Origin: Pezicula radicicola
Lineage: Eukaryota; Ascomycota; Leotiomycetes; Helotiales; Dermateaceae
Direction: 5' to 3'
Assembly (NCBI GenBank): GCA_003008705.1
Contig: PDUO01000028.1
Location: forward strand, 131,214-195,213
Length of the DNA: 64,000 bases
Numbering within the stretch: position 1 is the first letter of the stretch; the number at the start of each line of letters is the position of its first letter. The notes under the pieces were generated by a model. The model searched no databases. It was given only the letters and a program-made list of their open reading frames with translations, and was not told where the DNA came from. The position numbers and the translations under genes are program-made. Shown piece by piece: positions 33,010 to 45,196 of the stretch.

Positions 33010-34880
33010 ATGACTACAAGTGCTGCTTCCGAAGATTTGGGTAAATCAGCTCAAGTTGACGTCTCCTCGCATACTAGTGATTTGACCTCCGTGCCAAAAT
33101 ATGAAGCATCAAGATGGCTTCAAAAACTTGGCTACAAAACTCATGAGCAACAACTCTTGTTCAAGCTTGATTTGTTTATCTTGTAAGTATCATTTCGCCA
33201 AGTGGAAGAAACTTGCTAATTATTTCCAAGGAGTTGGGCATGCTATGGCTACTTTGTACGTCTTCTAGATACGAGTAATATGAGTAAGTTCTCAAATAAG
33301 GTGTACTAAGCCTAGAAAAATCAATCTAAGACATGTCCTATAGCAAATGCATATGTCTCCGGAATGGAAGAGGTAATAACCAATTTTAAGAAGCGATAAT
33401 TCAAGTCACTAAAATTTCATCACAGGATCTTGGCCTATACGGCGATCAATTCAATTGGTTCTCAACTTTCTGGACCATAGGCTACACCATCGGAATGATC
33501 CCATCTCAAATAATCATTACCCGTCTTCGACCATCAGTTTGGATTCCAGCAATGGAAGTCATATGGGCCATTATCACATTTTCATTCGCAGCAGTAACAA
33601 AAGCTAAGCAAGTCTACGGGATGCGCTTCATTATTGGTTTATGTGAATCACCATTCTATGTTGGTGCTATGACTTTGCTTGGAAATTGGTATACACCGAA
33701 AGGTACAGCACTCCGTATCAAAGTTTCTGGGCGTCTACTTATATCAATAATTGATTGATGTAGAACTCGCAACACGTGCCAGTATTTTTTATTCGGCATC
33801 CTTTGCAGCCAATATGTTCTCAGGGTACCTTCAAGCAGCAGTCTATAAAGGACTTGATGGCCATGGAGGGATCGCTGGATGGCGCTGGCTCTTCATTATG
33901 TGTGGTGTTGTCACAGTTCCTGGTGCACTTTGGGGATTCTTCGCCGTGCCTGATAGTCCTTACACTACTCGAGTTTGGTATCTGAAGGAAGCTGATATTG
34001 CTTTGGCAAAAGCTAGGATGGTCAAGGAGAATCGAAAGGAGTTTGCAGGGATTAACTTTGGGACTTTTTGGAAAGTTCTTTCGAAACCGATCGTTTGGAT
34101 TTTTGTTATTGCTTATATGTAAGTTTATGTCCTTCATTTGAGTTACTCTGGAGAGTTAAGTGTACTGATTATGTTTACAGCTTCTTCTGTCTTGATACCT
34201 ATCCTCTGGCATATTTTGCCATCTACCTCAAATCTCTAAAGGAATATAGCGTGGAACAAATAAATGTGTAAGTGAAAAGATTTTTGAAATTCAAAGTCTC
34301 TTGAACTTACAAGAGAGTAGCATCCCAACGGGCGCTTACGCAGTAGGCCTCGTAGCAACAATACTCTTCGGTGTAATATCCGACAAATTCCGCAATAGAA
34401 CTTATGTCGCCTTGATCGTGACTATAATTAACATAATCTCCTGCGTAATCCTAGCCATTCACCCTTCGAAAGCTGGAAACTTTTTCGGCTACATTATAAA
34501 TGCAGCTACCTATGTATATGGGCCTCTCATGATCGTAAGTATTACTCACCCCGCTAAAAGAAATCTCCTCTTAGTCTTTTGTCACTGCTCTAATACAAAA
34601 ACAAAAGACTTGGCTTCATGAAACCTTTTCAGCACTACCAGATGAGAAAGCTTTGATTCTTGGTCTGGCACAGACAATGGGTGCTACGTTCTCGGCCTGG
34701 GTTCCGCTATATATTTTTAATACTGGGACTCAGGCGCCGCTGTTTCGGACCGGTTATATCACTGTTAGTGTACTTGCTGCTGCCCAGGCCGTTTGTGTTG
34801 TTGTTCTAGGGATCTTAGGGAAGAGATTGGTGAGGAAGACGGGGGAAGTGAGGGATGCGGATGAGCAGGTGGTTGAGTAG
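33010..34880 (+). CDS. MFS transporter, anion:cation symporter (Dal5/Liz1-like) family
   Basis: Eight-exon model: 33010-33182, 33231-33283, 33344-33372, 33426-33702, 33764-34118, 34181-34267, 34321-34534, 34608-34880; 486 residues. For the last intron I chose the acceptor before ACTTGG (73 nt, with a CTAAT branch site). An alternative acceptor at 34574 is also in frame and would add 11 residues. Family landmarks include YFVRLLDTSNMTNAYVSGME, DLGLYGDQFNWFSTFWTIGY, GLCESPFYVGAMTLLGNWYT and the inter-lobe stretch EYSVEQINVIPTGAYAVG. About 12 membrane helices are expected in the plasma membrane. The family carries organic anions such as allantoate, pantothenate, biotin precursors or sulfonates. 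The divergent TauD-type gene makes a sulfonate or similar carboxylic nutrient a reasonable guess. Confidence 0.87.
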
Positions 34881-36957
34881 TAAGAGGATTCTAGATTAGG
34901 AGTTGATATCTCCGGACTCAGTGTGCAACCTGTTACTTAAATGAGGTTACAGACCACATGCAACTTCGGACAGTTTAACAAATTGTCGAACTTCCTCCCA
35001 TCATTAAATAGCGGCCACGGGCGACTATGAATGCTACTATCATCGCTAATCCCTCGCTTAATATCCGTAACGCTAAATATGTAACCAGGACCATCCATTC
35101 CTTGCTCTGGCGCTAGCAACTTCAATGGTACTATTAATGACCTAAATTATTGCCAATACATTCGCGGCCAAGATCGCTCGAGTCAACAACCCAAACGTGG
35201 TCCATGCTCTTGGTTTGCCGACTGTTGTTTTGATGGTAAATTATCGGCAAACCTAGAGTATCGAACATACCTTCGTTACAATTGAAGCTCCTCCAATTTA
35301 TATGATTTTTATGGGCATGGGTTAAACTCCTTAATTCTAAAAATTGTAGGATTTAGAACTATAGTAGGTTATATAAAGAGCATGGGAATTAACATCGAGA
35401 GAAATATTACCGTACTAACTCAACAAATCCGGTTTTCGCTAAAATGTTCTGACAGCTCAAGCAACAGTTCTGGTTGGTTGAATCCTCCAGATCTTCGTGG
35501 ATCCTTGAAACTGTTTTCAAACCGTCCAACCAGATCACTGCTATGAAAGGTTATTCACTGCCAAGCACCTCAGCGAAAACCGGATTTGTTGAGTTGGTAC
35601 GGTAGTAAGAATGTAAAGTTGTGTTCATTGAAAACCGTAGGACTGTGAGCAACTCGATTGTCATTCATGCTGTAGAAGTTTGGTATAAACTCTATTTACA
35701 AGAGGTTTTGAGACATATGACCAGCTCCACTATTGATCACCTTTGATCAACATTGCGACAACAAAGCCTGAATCATTCCTCGATTACCTCAGATACGAAA
35801 CTGCGGAGCTCAAACCGTGTAATTTGGCTAGGCACCAAGAATTCTGTGATGACAACTCGTGACCCTTCTCCACGTTGGCGTCAAGTGTCAAAAACGATCG
35901 CAAGGTCCGGGTCCGGTGTTCCGTAAGTTGGTCTAGGCGTTTGATAGGCTACTGGTACAGTAGCTCCCGAGACTACAGGGACTTTAAAGCATATCTTGCA
36001 ATTATTAGGGGCTTTTACTTGGCTTTACAGGCAGTAAAAGTCGGTTCTGGGGAGTAAACTTAATCTCTAGCTTTTCTTAACTTTTAGTAAAAGATTTCTG
36101 GTACTAAAGTTAACTGTAGGAATAGCACAGACAGACAAAAAAATTGCTTAAGAGGTATATGTATGTGCCAATACATTTTCGCAGGCAAGATCAAGTGCAT
36201 TACTATTCAATCATTTCTAAACATCTACGAGTAATACCCTCTTGTAGTACTTACTCGTAAATACCAAGTTACGTGCTCTAGACCAATAGAGTACCAGAAC
36301 AAGCGAAACCAAACACGCTTAACATAATATGTAGAATAAGTCCGTTCACACCGTCCTTTCTTTCTAGGGCTGAAGGGCTGAAAAGATGTACTAACTTTTA
36401 AAGTTTGCACCATACTCCTACAAAACAGGCAAAACAACGTGCAAACAAGCCACAAGCAACGGGAAGGAGCCGGAGCGATATCTCCCCTATATCTCCCCTA
36501 TGTCTCCCGCTGTATCTCATTGGATAATATGGGGACCAAGTAGAAACGAACTGTGTCAAGTGGACAAAAGCCTTTGTAAGACAAAATAATACCGGTATGT
36601 AGCAAGTAAGGTATCAATCTCTCGGCCTGGTTCGCCTCCGTATCCGACGAGTCGGCGACCTCTCTCTCACTCAGGCTCTCAATTTCTACAAACGAGTCTG
36701 GCGCCATGGTACGTGCTAACTCTCACGAGTCACGGACCTTCCTTCCCCTTGAAGCGTACCTGTGGAAATACGTACAGTGCGGAGTACTCCGTAGATAAGC
36801 CGCAATGAATTGTGGGACCCCGCTAGACGGTACTAATATTATTTATATGTGCCGAATCCCCCTATTTTGTAAAAATGGTCTTATGGAGCTCTGATCGTAC
36901 GAAAGTACCAACAAACAAGAAACCAACCTAAGAGATCAGCTGCTCTATGCACGCATT
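34881..36957. other. 2.1-kb intergenic region with MITE-like element
   Basis: No firm gene. It contains the inverted-repeat element at 35405-35607. A minus-strand open frame, 36707 to 36498, starts in good context with MAPDSFVEIESLSEREVADS and looks coding for about 30 residues. It loses that character afterwards and may be a first exon or gene fragment. Three short atctcccctat-type repeats lie near 36479-36505. Confidence 0.4.
35405..35607. mobile_element. 199-bp MITE-like element with terminal inverted repeats
   Basis: Terminal repeats of about 35 bp: the left arm from 35407 (ttaccgtactaactcaacaa, then atccggttttcgct) matches the reverse complement of the right arm ending at 35605, with two or three mismatches. 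The element is flanked by TA on both sides (35405-35406 and 35606-35607), the target duplication of Tc1/mariner-type elements. There is no open reading frame of note inside. It is a non-autonomous element. Confidence 0.75.
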
Positions 36958-38124
36958 ATGGTATATCTGGATGCAGATACGAGTTATGTAAGGAACCTGG
37001 AATAAATAACGACTTACTCACGTGGTTGCTGTGCTGATTGTTCTTGTTTCCAGCTCTTGACAGCTATCCTCCTAGCGCAAGCACTCGTAGCTATCTTCCT
37101 TCGCCTTTATTCAAGAATTGTGTTGGGCAAGCGTGCGTGTCAGGTATCTGACTATATTATTATTGTCGCTTGGCTCGCTGGCCTGGCATGGGTCATCGTC
37201 ACCAATTCGTCTACTCAGATCGAGAATTCAGACGACGAAGATGATGAGATAGTATGGATGAAGGTGCGTGCTCAATTACACATCTTTCTTGCACAACTAC
37301 TTTTCGTGAGTTGATACTTCGTACTGACGCGTGATCTTCAGCTACTCTTCGCTGGATACTACCTGTTCGAACTTGGACTTTACCTACCTAAAGCCAGCAT
37401 CTTAGCCTTCTATTGGAGCCTGTTTCCAGAAACCTCAAGAAATCTACGTCTGGCACTTTATGTTTCTGTGGGGTACACCATGGCAGCATTTCTGATGACT
37501 TTTTTTGTATTGACATTCTGGTGCACCCCTACCTCAAGAAATTGGTACCATTTAAATATCCTCTTGCTTTGTATAGACATAGGCACTGATAGATTTTGCA
37601 GGTCTCTTGATAATAGTGAATGCGCACTTTGGTCTGCATATGTTTGGAAACCATTTTACATTAATTATGCTATGAACATCTCTACCGATCTACTAGGTAA
37701 GGTTTATCAATTAACCACAACTGGTGCATAGCTGACCACATTACTCGTTACGCAGTCTTCTTTCTACCCTTCCTCGTACTTCGAGAATCACACTTCCATC
37801 GCTCGCAAAAGATCAGTCTCATTGTCATCTTTTGCTTAGGCGCAATCACCATCGCTGTTAGCGTAACACGATTCGCCTGGGTTACCCTAGAGCTTGACAC
37901 GCATTCAGGAGGTATGTTTATCCTGTTTGCTAATTTAGTGTTGCGCCCGCTAACTTTTTTCAGATGTTCTATGTATCGCGGAGTTGACGGTAGCCATTAC
38001 AGTTGTCAGCTTGCCGCATATGAAGCCGCTGCTATCAAGGTGGTTCCAACAATCGTTGAAGTCATTGGGATCGTCCAAAAGTAAGGTTAACAGTCTGAAA
38101 GAAGCAGATTCCTTGGGGAAATAA
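36958..38124 (+). CDS. Rhodopsin-domain (PTH11-related) integral membrane protein
   Basis: Six-exon model: 36958-36987, 37054-37263, 37342-37544, 37602-37696, 37756-37911, 37964-38124; 284 residues. Splice sites are standard apart from a GTGCGT and a GTACCA donor. After a short N-terminus (MVYLDADTSY), hydrophobic helices alternate with family-like loops: FLRLYSRIVLGKRACQVSDY (first loop after TM1-2), FELGLYLPKASILAFYWSLF, a cysteine-containing WCTP and CALWSAYVW segment, NISTDLLVFFLPFLVLRE, and a final VLCIAELTVAITVVSLP. This is the layout of the large fungal family of 7-TM proteins annotated as rhodopsin-domain or PTH11-like. Some act as surface sensors. No N-terminal CFEM domain is present. 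The tail is basic and serine-rich. Confidence 0.75.
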
Positions 38125-38267
38125 TAACCCCGGATTCTTATTTAGTTTAGATTAATCATATTAACAAGTATAACGGAACCTGAACCTAACTCACTTCTTG
38201 CGTGCTCCCCCAGCCTTAGGGCACGTGGCCCCTGGCCACTCGATGTTAAAGTCCAAAGGGTTCCTGC

Positions 38268-38276
<9 letters not shown>

Positions 38277-38302
<26 letters not shown>
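38277..38302. repeat. CT dinucleotide microsatellite
   Basis: About 13 perfect CT repeats, preceded by an imperfect extension from 38270. Confidence 0.95.
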
Positions 38303-38397
38303 CTCGACAAACACTTCTTTTGGACCACCTAACGCAACAATGTCGAAGCAAGCCTCCTCCCAAACCTCACATAACACATCCTATAACCGCTCAGAAA

Positions 38398-39229
38398 ATG
38401 ATCACAAGCATAACAAATTTCTACAATTTCCTAGCAAAGCTACCCCATCTATCGCCAACAAATATCCTACAAGCACCCAAAAACGGCTGGCCAAACATCA
38501 CCAAATCAAACTTCGCAATTCTCAACAAAAAAAGAAGATATGATCACGCCTACCATGTTCCCTTGCGATTATCGAAGAGATTATTTCCAGAAGCAGGAGG
38601 TTGAGAAATATTGTGGGCCTTGGGATGTACCTGTTGGATTTGAATTTCCTCCTTGGGTTATCCCGTTGACTTGTAGGAAGAACCATGGGGATTATCTTCT
38701 GCTTGATACGAGTGATGGTGAGTCAGTTGTTGTTAATATCTATGGGATTAAAGTCCTTGTATTTTCCCATTAATTATAACTTTGAAGATGGACTGGGGAG
38801 ACTTCTTTAGTTATGTGTGTCTTCAGTCAAGGAAATCGGAATAGATAGGTTGGAGATTCTTCTGCTAGCAAAGTCAAAACGGTAAGAGTGTAACTAATGG
38901 TGTATTCAGGAACTGCAATAGTATATCAAGTTACAGGTGGTGGATGGCCACCTCAATACAAAAAAGAAGACCCTCGAAGTTGGCGCAACGAATGCGAAGG
39001 ACTACTCAAGCTATCAGACTTCTTGAATGCCTAGAAGAAAAACTATGAAGACTTAACTTGGATTGGCTTTCCCATGAGTGGCTGGCCAAACATCTGGACA
39101 GAATTAACCTATGAGGTTAAGGATATCGAGGTATTTTTCCTATTTCCCAATTTTTCGAGTCAGCTAGTACGACTTTAAAGGTCTCGGTTCTGATATTTAT
39201 GATGGATGGACTCAGAGTTTCTATTGAAT
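38398..39229 (+). pseudogene. Decayed hypothetical gene with frameshift and stop
   Basis: From 38398 the frame reads KLPHLSPTNILQAPKNGWPN and NITKSNFAILNK. At an A run (about 38527-38534) the sense moves to another frame: DYFQKQEVEKYCGPWDVPVG, then FEFPPWVIPLTC and NHGDYLLLDTSDG. A GTGAGT donor near 38717 and a CAG acceptor near 38910 continue it as TAIVYQVTGGGWPPQYKKED. After LLKLSDFLNA comes an in-frame TAG, and the sense resumes with KKNYEDLTWIGFPMSGWPNI. A last piece (SDIYDGWTQSFY) follows another possible intron. The pieces are clearly one protein. The GDYLLLDTSDG segment faintly recalls SUKH/SMI1 domains, but I am not confident of a family. It carries one frameshift and one stop, unless those are sequencing errors. 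Confidence 0.45.
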
Positions 39230-39960
39230 ATCAATCGAAAGGTTCAAAAACAAAAGTACGTTTTCAGGTACTAAACTTCTTGTATTCTTTGAGAGAAATC
39301 CACAAAAGTAACACCTTTTTGAGGGGCGGGGAGGCTTTCTGGGATTTACCAAAGTCATCGAGGTCACCGATACCTTCGCTAGTAAATCGAATGGAGGTCC
39401 ATAGATCACTGCAGCGTCAAAAGGCAATTCAGTGCTAACTCCTCTTCACATCCATCACTAGCATACCTAACCACCGGGAACTTGTTCTTTAGCTCTTCAT
39501 CAGCCAGCGTACTACTTGAATTTACTTCTAGTACGACGATCTGGTCTAGACCTATCTACCTTCGTCTAAAATTCGGGTTACCTAGATACCCAACCCTACT
39601 AGTACAGTAGTCATTATTTGGGCATTTACCATTGAACCATGGATCGCGATCCAAAAAGTTTAAAGCCTCTGTGATCAACGCCTGATAAGAAGCATTTCTG
39701 GATGAGTTCCGGGATGAGGCGGTTATTGTAAACGCCACTAATTTCTTATCCCGGATTTGATACGGAGTATGGAGCAGAAACACGTCGATCAGCCAAGGAA
39801 CACATCTTCTCCACATTATGGGTCTGTCGATACCCGACTCAGGCGGCTTGTCACTTGAACGTTGAATACTGATTTTTTATTTTTTCCTGCCTAATTCTAC
39901 CTCCTCACCCCCTTCAGAGCCGGAAAGTTTTTCGGATGCATCGTTATGCACGAAATGCTC
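39230..39960. other. Intergenic region
   Basis: Open frames on both strands are short and unrecognised. This is the 3' flank of the transcription-factor-domain gene. Confidence 0.4.
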
Positions 39961-41725
39961 CTACAGCGGAAGAACGGAAGAAGCCAATCCCATTTCCTCC
40001 CATAAGCGAGCAGATTGCGGAGCACAAAAGTCCTCGAGCCACAAAACAACTTTCAAAGCATCTCTAAACCCCTCCAGAGACTTCAAATTCATAACCATAG
40101 CAACCCTCCCCAACAATTGAACAAAATACTGTCTCTCAATTGGTCCAGATGCCGCGGTGCCACCCATAGAAAGGATCCAAAGCAACAAGTATAGATCATC
40201 TTTCCATACAAGCAGCAAATCACCAGTAACAGTCTCTAAGGTAGATTTTAACCTCATTACTAATGTTTGAACTATCTTTGCAGATTTTGGTAGCTCCCGT
40301 AATGCGAGGTAGAGATAGAGGTATGCTGCTAAGCGACATGATCCATAGACGTGAGAATTGCGATGAGTACTGCATAACGTAGGTGCGTCTTCGAAATAAG
40401 TCACTTCGTCCAAAATCGTCAATAGCGCGTATTCGGCTATGTAAACACCTCGCGTAAAGATATCTCGATCCATGTTGGAGATGACTTCTTTGGCCATAAT
40501 GATCGATAAGAGACGCATGCTCTGGAGGACCTGACTGATTTCGCCAAAGAGATCTGCGGAACTACTGAGATCCGTTGAGTATAAAGTTCCAAAATGGTCG
40601 AGGTATTGATCGACTGTTCCTTTGCAGTCCTGTGTTTGAATGACGGGGAATTGAGGAATTCGGTCCCAGGATAATGAGTAACAGAGATCCGACCTTTGTT
40701 TCGACTTTTCAGTGACTCATCTACATAAGATTGATACTGATTACTTACCAAGAAACATTCTTTTGCAGAATTGACTTTTCTTCTAAGCTCCGTAGTCCAC
40801 CTCGCTTAGAGACCATTTGCATCAATCCCTTGTGATGCGTTGTTGCACCTGTGAAGGATCCATTCATAGTCTGCATCAAATTGAAGCCAGTTGTCAGTAA
40901 TTACAATTCTAATACTCATGGTAAGGAAAAAGGAATAAGACCAACATCAAAATTTGCAAGTGAGGCAACAGCCCCAATAGTCCCGTCACTAAAAACCTCA
41001 AAAGATGTGCGCAAGCGCTCATTAACTATACGGAGGGCCTCTCCTCTATGAAATAGAGATTCCTGAGACACTTGTCTCCCAGTACTTAAATCTAAGTGCA
41101 ACGAGACAAGAGAGAGAGTAGCATTGAGCCACGCGGGATCCGCGGCGGCATAGGAGATTGAAGTTTTGCAAGGGTTGTAGACAAAGTTGTTTTGCTTAAA
41201 AGCCGCATCTTCTGTTAGTAAGGTTAGTAGGACAGATGCATTAGACATTACAAGAGGTTACTGACGATACAGCATCAAAAGCTTCTGTCGAGACCCAACC
41301 TTGATCGGTAGTGTATCGAATGGATCCAAGCGCCCATCTCCTGGTTCTGGGACTAAAGTATGCCGATGCCGCTCCAGACCCTGAATACATTTCCCACTGC
41401 AGCCCTCATGGTGTTCATGATCCTCGCTGTCGGCTATTCGACTGTTTGCTTCTTTCCGCCGAGACGCCGCTTGAGCTTTAGTCCTTGGTTTCGTCTTTAG
41501 TTGCCCAAGTCGAAATCTCCCTGTGTGCTCTGCCTGAGATTTTGGTGCAGGCGGTGTTTTCGGGGTGGGCCTTTTGTGCCCTGGAGCAGCTTCTAACTGC
41601 CTCTTCCGGATGGCATCGCGAATGGCATGAGAGCGGACAATCCTCCGGGACTCGTCGTCATTAGGCCGATCCGGGGTAAAGGTTAAGAAGCGTAAAGATT
41701 GGTCGGTGGAGAGAGGGGTCTCCAT
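39961..41725 (-). CDS. Fungal-specific transcription-factor-domain protein without Zn2Cys6 cluster
   Basis: Four exons on the minus strand: 41725-41266, 41211-40946, 40870-40749, 40693-39961; 526 residues. Introns are 54, 75 and 55 nt with normal GT-AG ends. The N-terminus begins METPLSTDQSLRFLTFTPDR and has a basic patch (RSHAIRDAIRKRQLE) and more Lys/Arg/Pro sequence, but no binuclear zinc cluster. The remainder matches the regulatory middle domain of fungal transcription factors: WLNATLSLVSLHLDLSTGR, then MNGSFTGATTHHKGLMQMVS, KRGGLRSLE, SLSWDRIPQFPVIQTQDCKG, and a helical C-terminus ending EEMGLASSVLPL. Such proteins are often auto-annotated as 'tachykinin family'. It is likely nuclear, and DNA binding is uncertain. 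Confidence 0.78.
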
Positions 41726-42169
41726 TGTTCTGTTGGACTACTTGCTTTTTCGTTTTCCGTTTTGAGGAATATTGTGAAGACCAACACGACAGTCACAACT
41801 TTGAAGGTCTGGGGAGATAAAGCGTAGTTCATGTGAATTTTGGCCCGTTGTATGGATGGTAACTGGAAGGTATTGGTCAGAGCTGATGCCTGGTGGGGCT
41901 TTCTACCAAAATTCCCTCTTTAGGAAAATGTTGAAGGAGGATGACAAAGCAACGCATCATTACTGCGAAGCTCCTGACTCGTCCGTCTCGCACGTGAGCA
42001 TATGCCCCCTTTAGGTACAAGCGAGGATTGAAGATTACCTACCTACCTATCTACAAAACCAAACACCAAGCGTCCGGACGTCTTCTATGTTCACTCACAC
42101 CACAAGCATGTCAAGATAGAAACCAATTTTACGCATAAAGGTATCTCATAGTAACAACAAATTTGAAAA
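41726..42169. other. Intergenic region
   Basis: A 444-bp spacer holding the promoter of the transcription-factor-domain gene and the 3' flank of FHIP. Nothing distinctive. Confidence 0.5.
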
Positions 42170-45100
42170 CTACACAAACTTGATCTCTCCAAACAAGCTT
42201 GCTCTAACCTGTAAAAGAGCGGCCAGCTCCATGACAAACTCCTGAAGAATAATGATGTTCGTTAAGACATGACTCACACTAACCAGTTTCGCATCCTCCT
42301 CTTTGTCCTCAGCATTGGGCGTTTTAGGCGCCCGTTTGTCGTCCCCATCACCGTCACCATCGCCACTAACACTTGAAGCTTCGGACCGCTCAGATCCTCG
42401 TAGGTTCGGGAATGGAATTGGACCTAGTTCTCCATGTGCGGATGGCAAGCCGACTTTGCGAGCAAGAATACTCTGATCCACAGCAGCAAATGCTGCCGCT
42501 TGACTCGCGGGGACGCCTCGATTCTTCAAGGCCTCAGCATCTCGCATTGAATTTGATGTAGCACGTGAGCTGGCTCTAGATGGTGTTTCCGGGCCCATAG
42601 GAAATTGAGGTGGTGGTCTGGGACCTGAAGCGCGTGAACTCGTCGGAGTCTGAAAGCCATGCCCACCACTGATACCACCATGGTCTCCGCTCCGTCGTCC
42701 GCGGGGAGATCTTGAGCGAGATGGTGTCGCAAGTTCGGGGAATAACTTCTGAGCTATAGCATCGAGCCTCGATGTTCTTGGTGGCGAGGGCGAAGGTGAT
42801 TCAAAACTTGAGCGAGGAGGTGGCCTGTGAGGTGTACGGATTGGAATGGGTGCGGTCATTACGGAAGAGGCAGCTTGAAATGTCTCCCGGCGTTGCTGTA
42901 GCAGCTCTTCGAAACGGGGAATCGATGTCTTATATGCTGATACTTGATCGGCAAGCTTTTGGAGTTGCGTGAGCAGCGCCGGTATTTGAGATGCAGACCA
43001 ATTTGGGATACGACGAGCTTTTTTGAGGGCACGTAGCTGCACTCTTTCTGCAATGTCCTCTGGTTCTCCGAGTTCACAGACCCCATACATAAGAACATCG
43101 TCCCCCATGGTGTCCTCATCTACTTCCCAGATCTCCTCTTCTTCGTCATAAACATATTTGTTCGGGTCAGGCACAAGCCAACCTTCGACATGCATGTACC
43201 CACATGTAGCCATATCAAATATAGTCCCAGTGAGACCGAGGTTGGTCTCCACAGAATTTGTGAAAAAGCTACCCAGTATACCATTCAGGATTTCTAGCAT
43301 AGGGTCCTCAGGTCGAAGAGTGTGAGAACGAATGTCTCGAGGTGCACCAGGAATTGTTGTTTGTCCTCCAGGAAACTTAGACGTGCCGCCTGCTGATTTT
43401 GGTGCAATGAGCGTTATCGAGCATGGATGACTCTCCAAAGCATTCCGGCAATCGTCGCTACACGCGTCGTAAATCTCATCAAGGTTGTCATCGGCTCCTA
43501 GATTGGTTACTAAGTCTTGGAGAAAACCTATTTCTTGTACGTGAGCCCCAATAGTACGTTGTGGGCCCTCGGTCTTGACTTGCGATGTTCGGAGAAGGGT
43601 TGAGACAGCATATCTGTGATGTCGCCTTATAATGACGGAGACTAGCTGTAGAGTCACAGTTATGGTCTGCTGGCTTTGGGATCGCAAACTCCCCAAAATG
43701 AGATCGACCAGATTGAAAAGGGCTGGTGTCGAAGGTAGTTCCACTTCTTGAGCTGACATCATCAAAGTTGCGAGATCTAAGGACTTTCGCTTCCGAGCAG
43801 CACTCACAGAGGCTCTTGAACCCGAAGGCGCCACCGAAGCTGTTTCAGGCAAAGCCAGAAGGTAGTGAAGTATAAGTTGGATCATGTCAGGGTGATCCAA
43901 AGATTCGAGAATGCGTCTCAGATAGAAAAGCACAGCAACAGATGAGCCTCCGTCAACGTCAGAAGACTCCAGAAGAGAGGGGTAACTATGGTACATCAGC
44001 TTTTGCTTAAGAATAAATAAGGAAATGCTTACAGCAGTTGTTGAAGAAATATGACCTGAAAATGTTCTAGTAATGTTGCTTTGACCTCGGTGGACTTGCA
44101 GTGGTTTAAAACATCCTGCCAGAACATGAGGTGAGAGAGAAATGTGTCCATATGAACTTGAAAACTGGGTGATGCCGAGCTGACAATTTCGGAGTTGGAA
44201 ACAGGGTGCTCATAATCAGAAAATGCCAGACTTGGTGGCAGCTCGTCTGGAGGGTGATCGATCACCAACTTTCTACTCAACTGACCATATAATGCTCCCA
44301 GACCTGTGGCCATCATGGTTGCTAAATCACTCTCGACTATCCACTGTTCGAGAGCCATGGAGTTCGATGCAGCTTCGATGATATAGAGCAGGCCCGTCCT
44401 TGCAAAGTCCCCAATTCTTCCTTCTTCGTGTATGTAATCTATCAAGAGATAGAACAGTGGAAAGTCTTCCTTATGTGTCTTGCCAGTGAACTTATCGTGA
44501 GCATTTGTGTCCTCATTTCCCTCCTCACGCTGTTGGGCCGTGAACCAAGCAGGCAGAACCTCCGGATCTAGTCGAATCTTTGTGGTGATATTGAAAGACA
44601 GCTCCACAACTTCAACTTCTGTGTCTCGACCCAATCGTATGCTATTTGCTCCAGTGATCCGAACCAGGAGGTTCATAAGACTCTTTGCGAATGCATCATT
44701 CTCTACAAAACTCTCCTCCTCGCTCTCAATGAGTGTTGAGAATAAAGCTACGGCTTCTCGGATGATGTATTCGTTGTATGAGGTTGTAGCTATTTTCCCT
44801 ATTGGTATATACACCTGTTTCTGTGATGCAAAGCCGATGCATGGATGGGGTAATGGGCGTCTCGATTCATCGCTGAGTAGTGCTGTGAGATCTTGAATAC
44901 AATCTCCAATGTCGTCTGCCGCTTCGTGGTCTTTCGAGAGGTTGGATGAGCGCTGCCAGATTGACTAGAAGTCCAAATTAGCAAAGCTATCTGCTGCAAG
45001 GTGTCTCAATTGTAGTACCAGAAGCTGGCTGTACTGCCTCCTGAAACGTGCCAGACGCTTGTCGGGGTTGTTTGTCGACTTTCTGGATGCCGCTGGGGCA

Positions 45101-45196
45101 AGGGATGTACCCGCAATCAAGCGTGACCACTGCGTTGGCTGTTAGCGATGGAAAATCGGTATTGAAGGGATATGTAGGATGGCTCACAAAGTCCAT
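42170..45196 (-). CDS. FHIP (RAI16-like) subunit of the Fts-Hook-FHIP complex
   Basis: Five exons on the minus strand: 45196-45188, 45138-45019, 44964-44033, 43985-42284, 42241-42170; 944 residues. Exon 1 is only nine bases (Met-Asp-Phe). It splices to PTQWSRLIAGTSLAPAASRK and then RLARFRRQYSQLLSIWQRSS, the expected FHIP N-terminus. The core FPLFYLLIDYIHEEGRIGDF, then ARTGLLYIIE, is the family signature, and SYPSLLES and VLFYLRRILESLDHPDMIQL follow. The last 300 residues include a disordered, SPSP- and RS-rich linker and end EFVMELAALLQVRASLFGEI. A 42-nt in-frame stretch (42283-42242) has donor and acceptor signals and is treated as an intron. In Aspergillus, FhipA with HookA and FtsA links early endosomes to dynein for long-distance transport in hyphae. 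Confidence 0.87.

Noticed and set aside
36225..36707. Minus-strand gene built from two open frames
   Set aside because: Only the first 30 residues look coding; no convincing intron joins the pieces.
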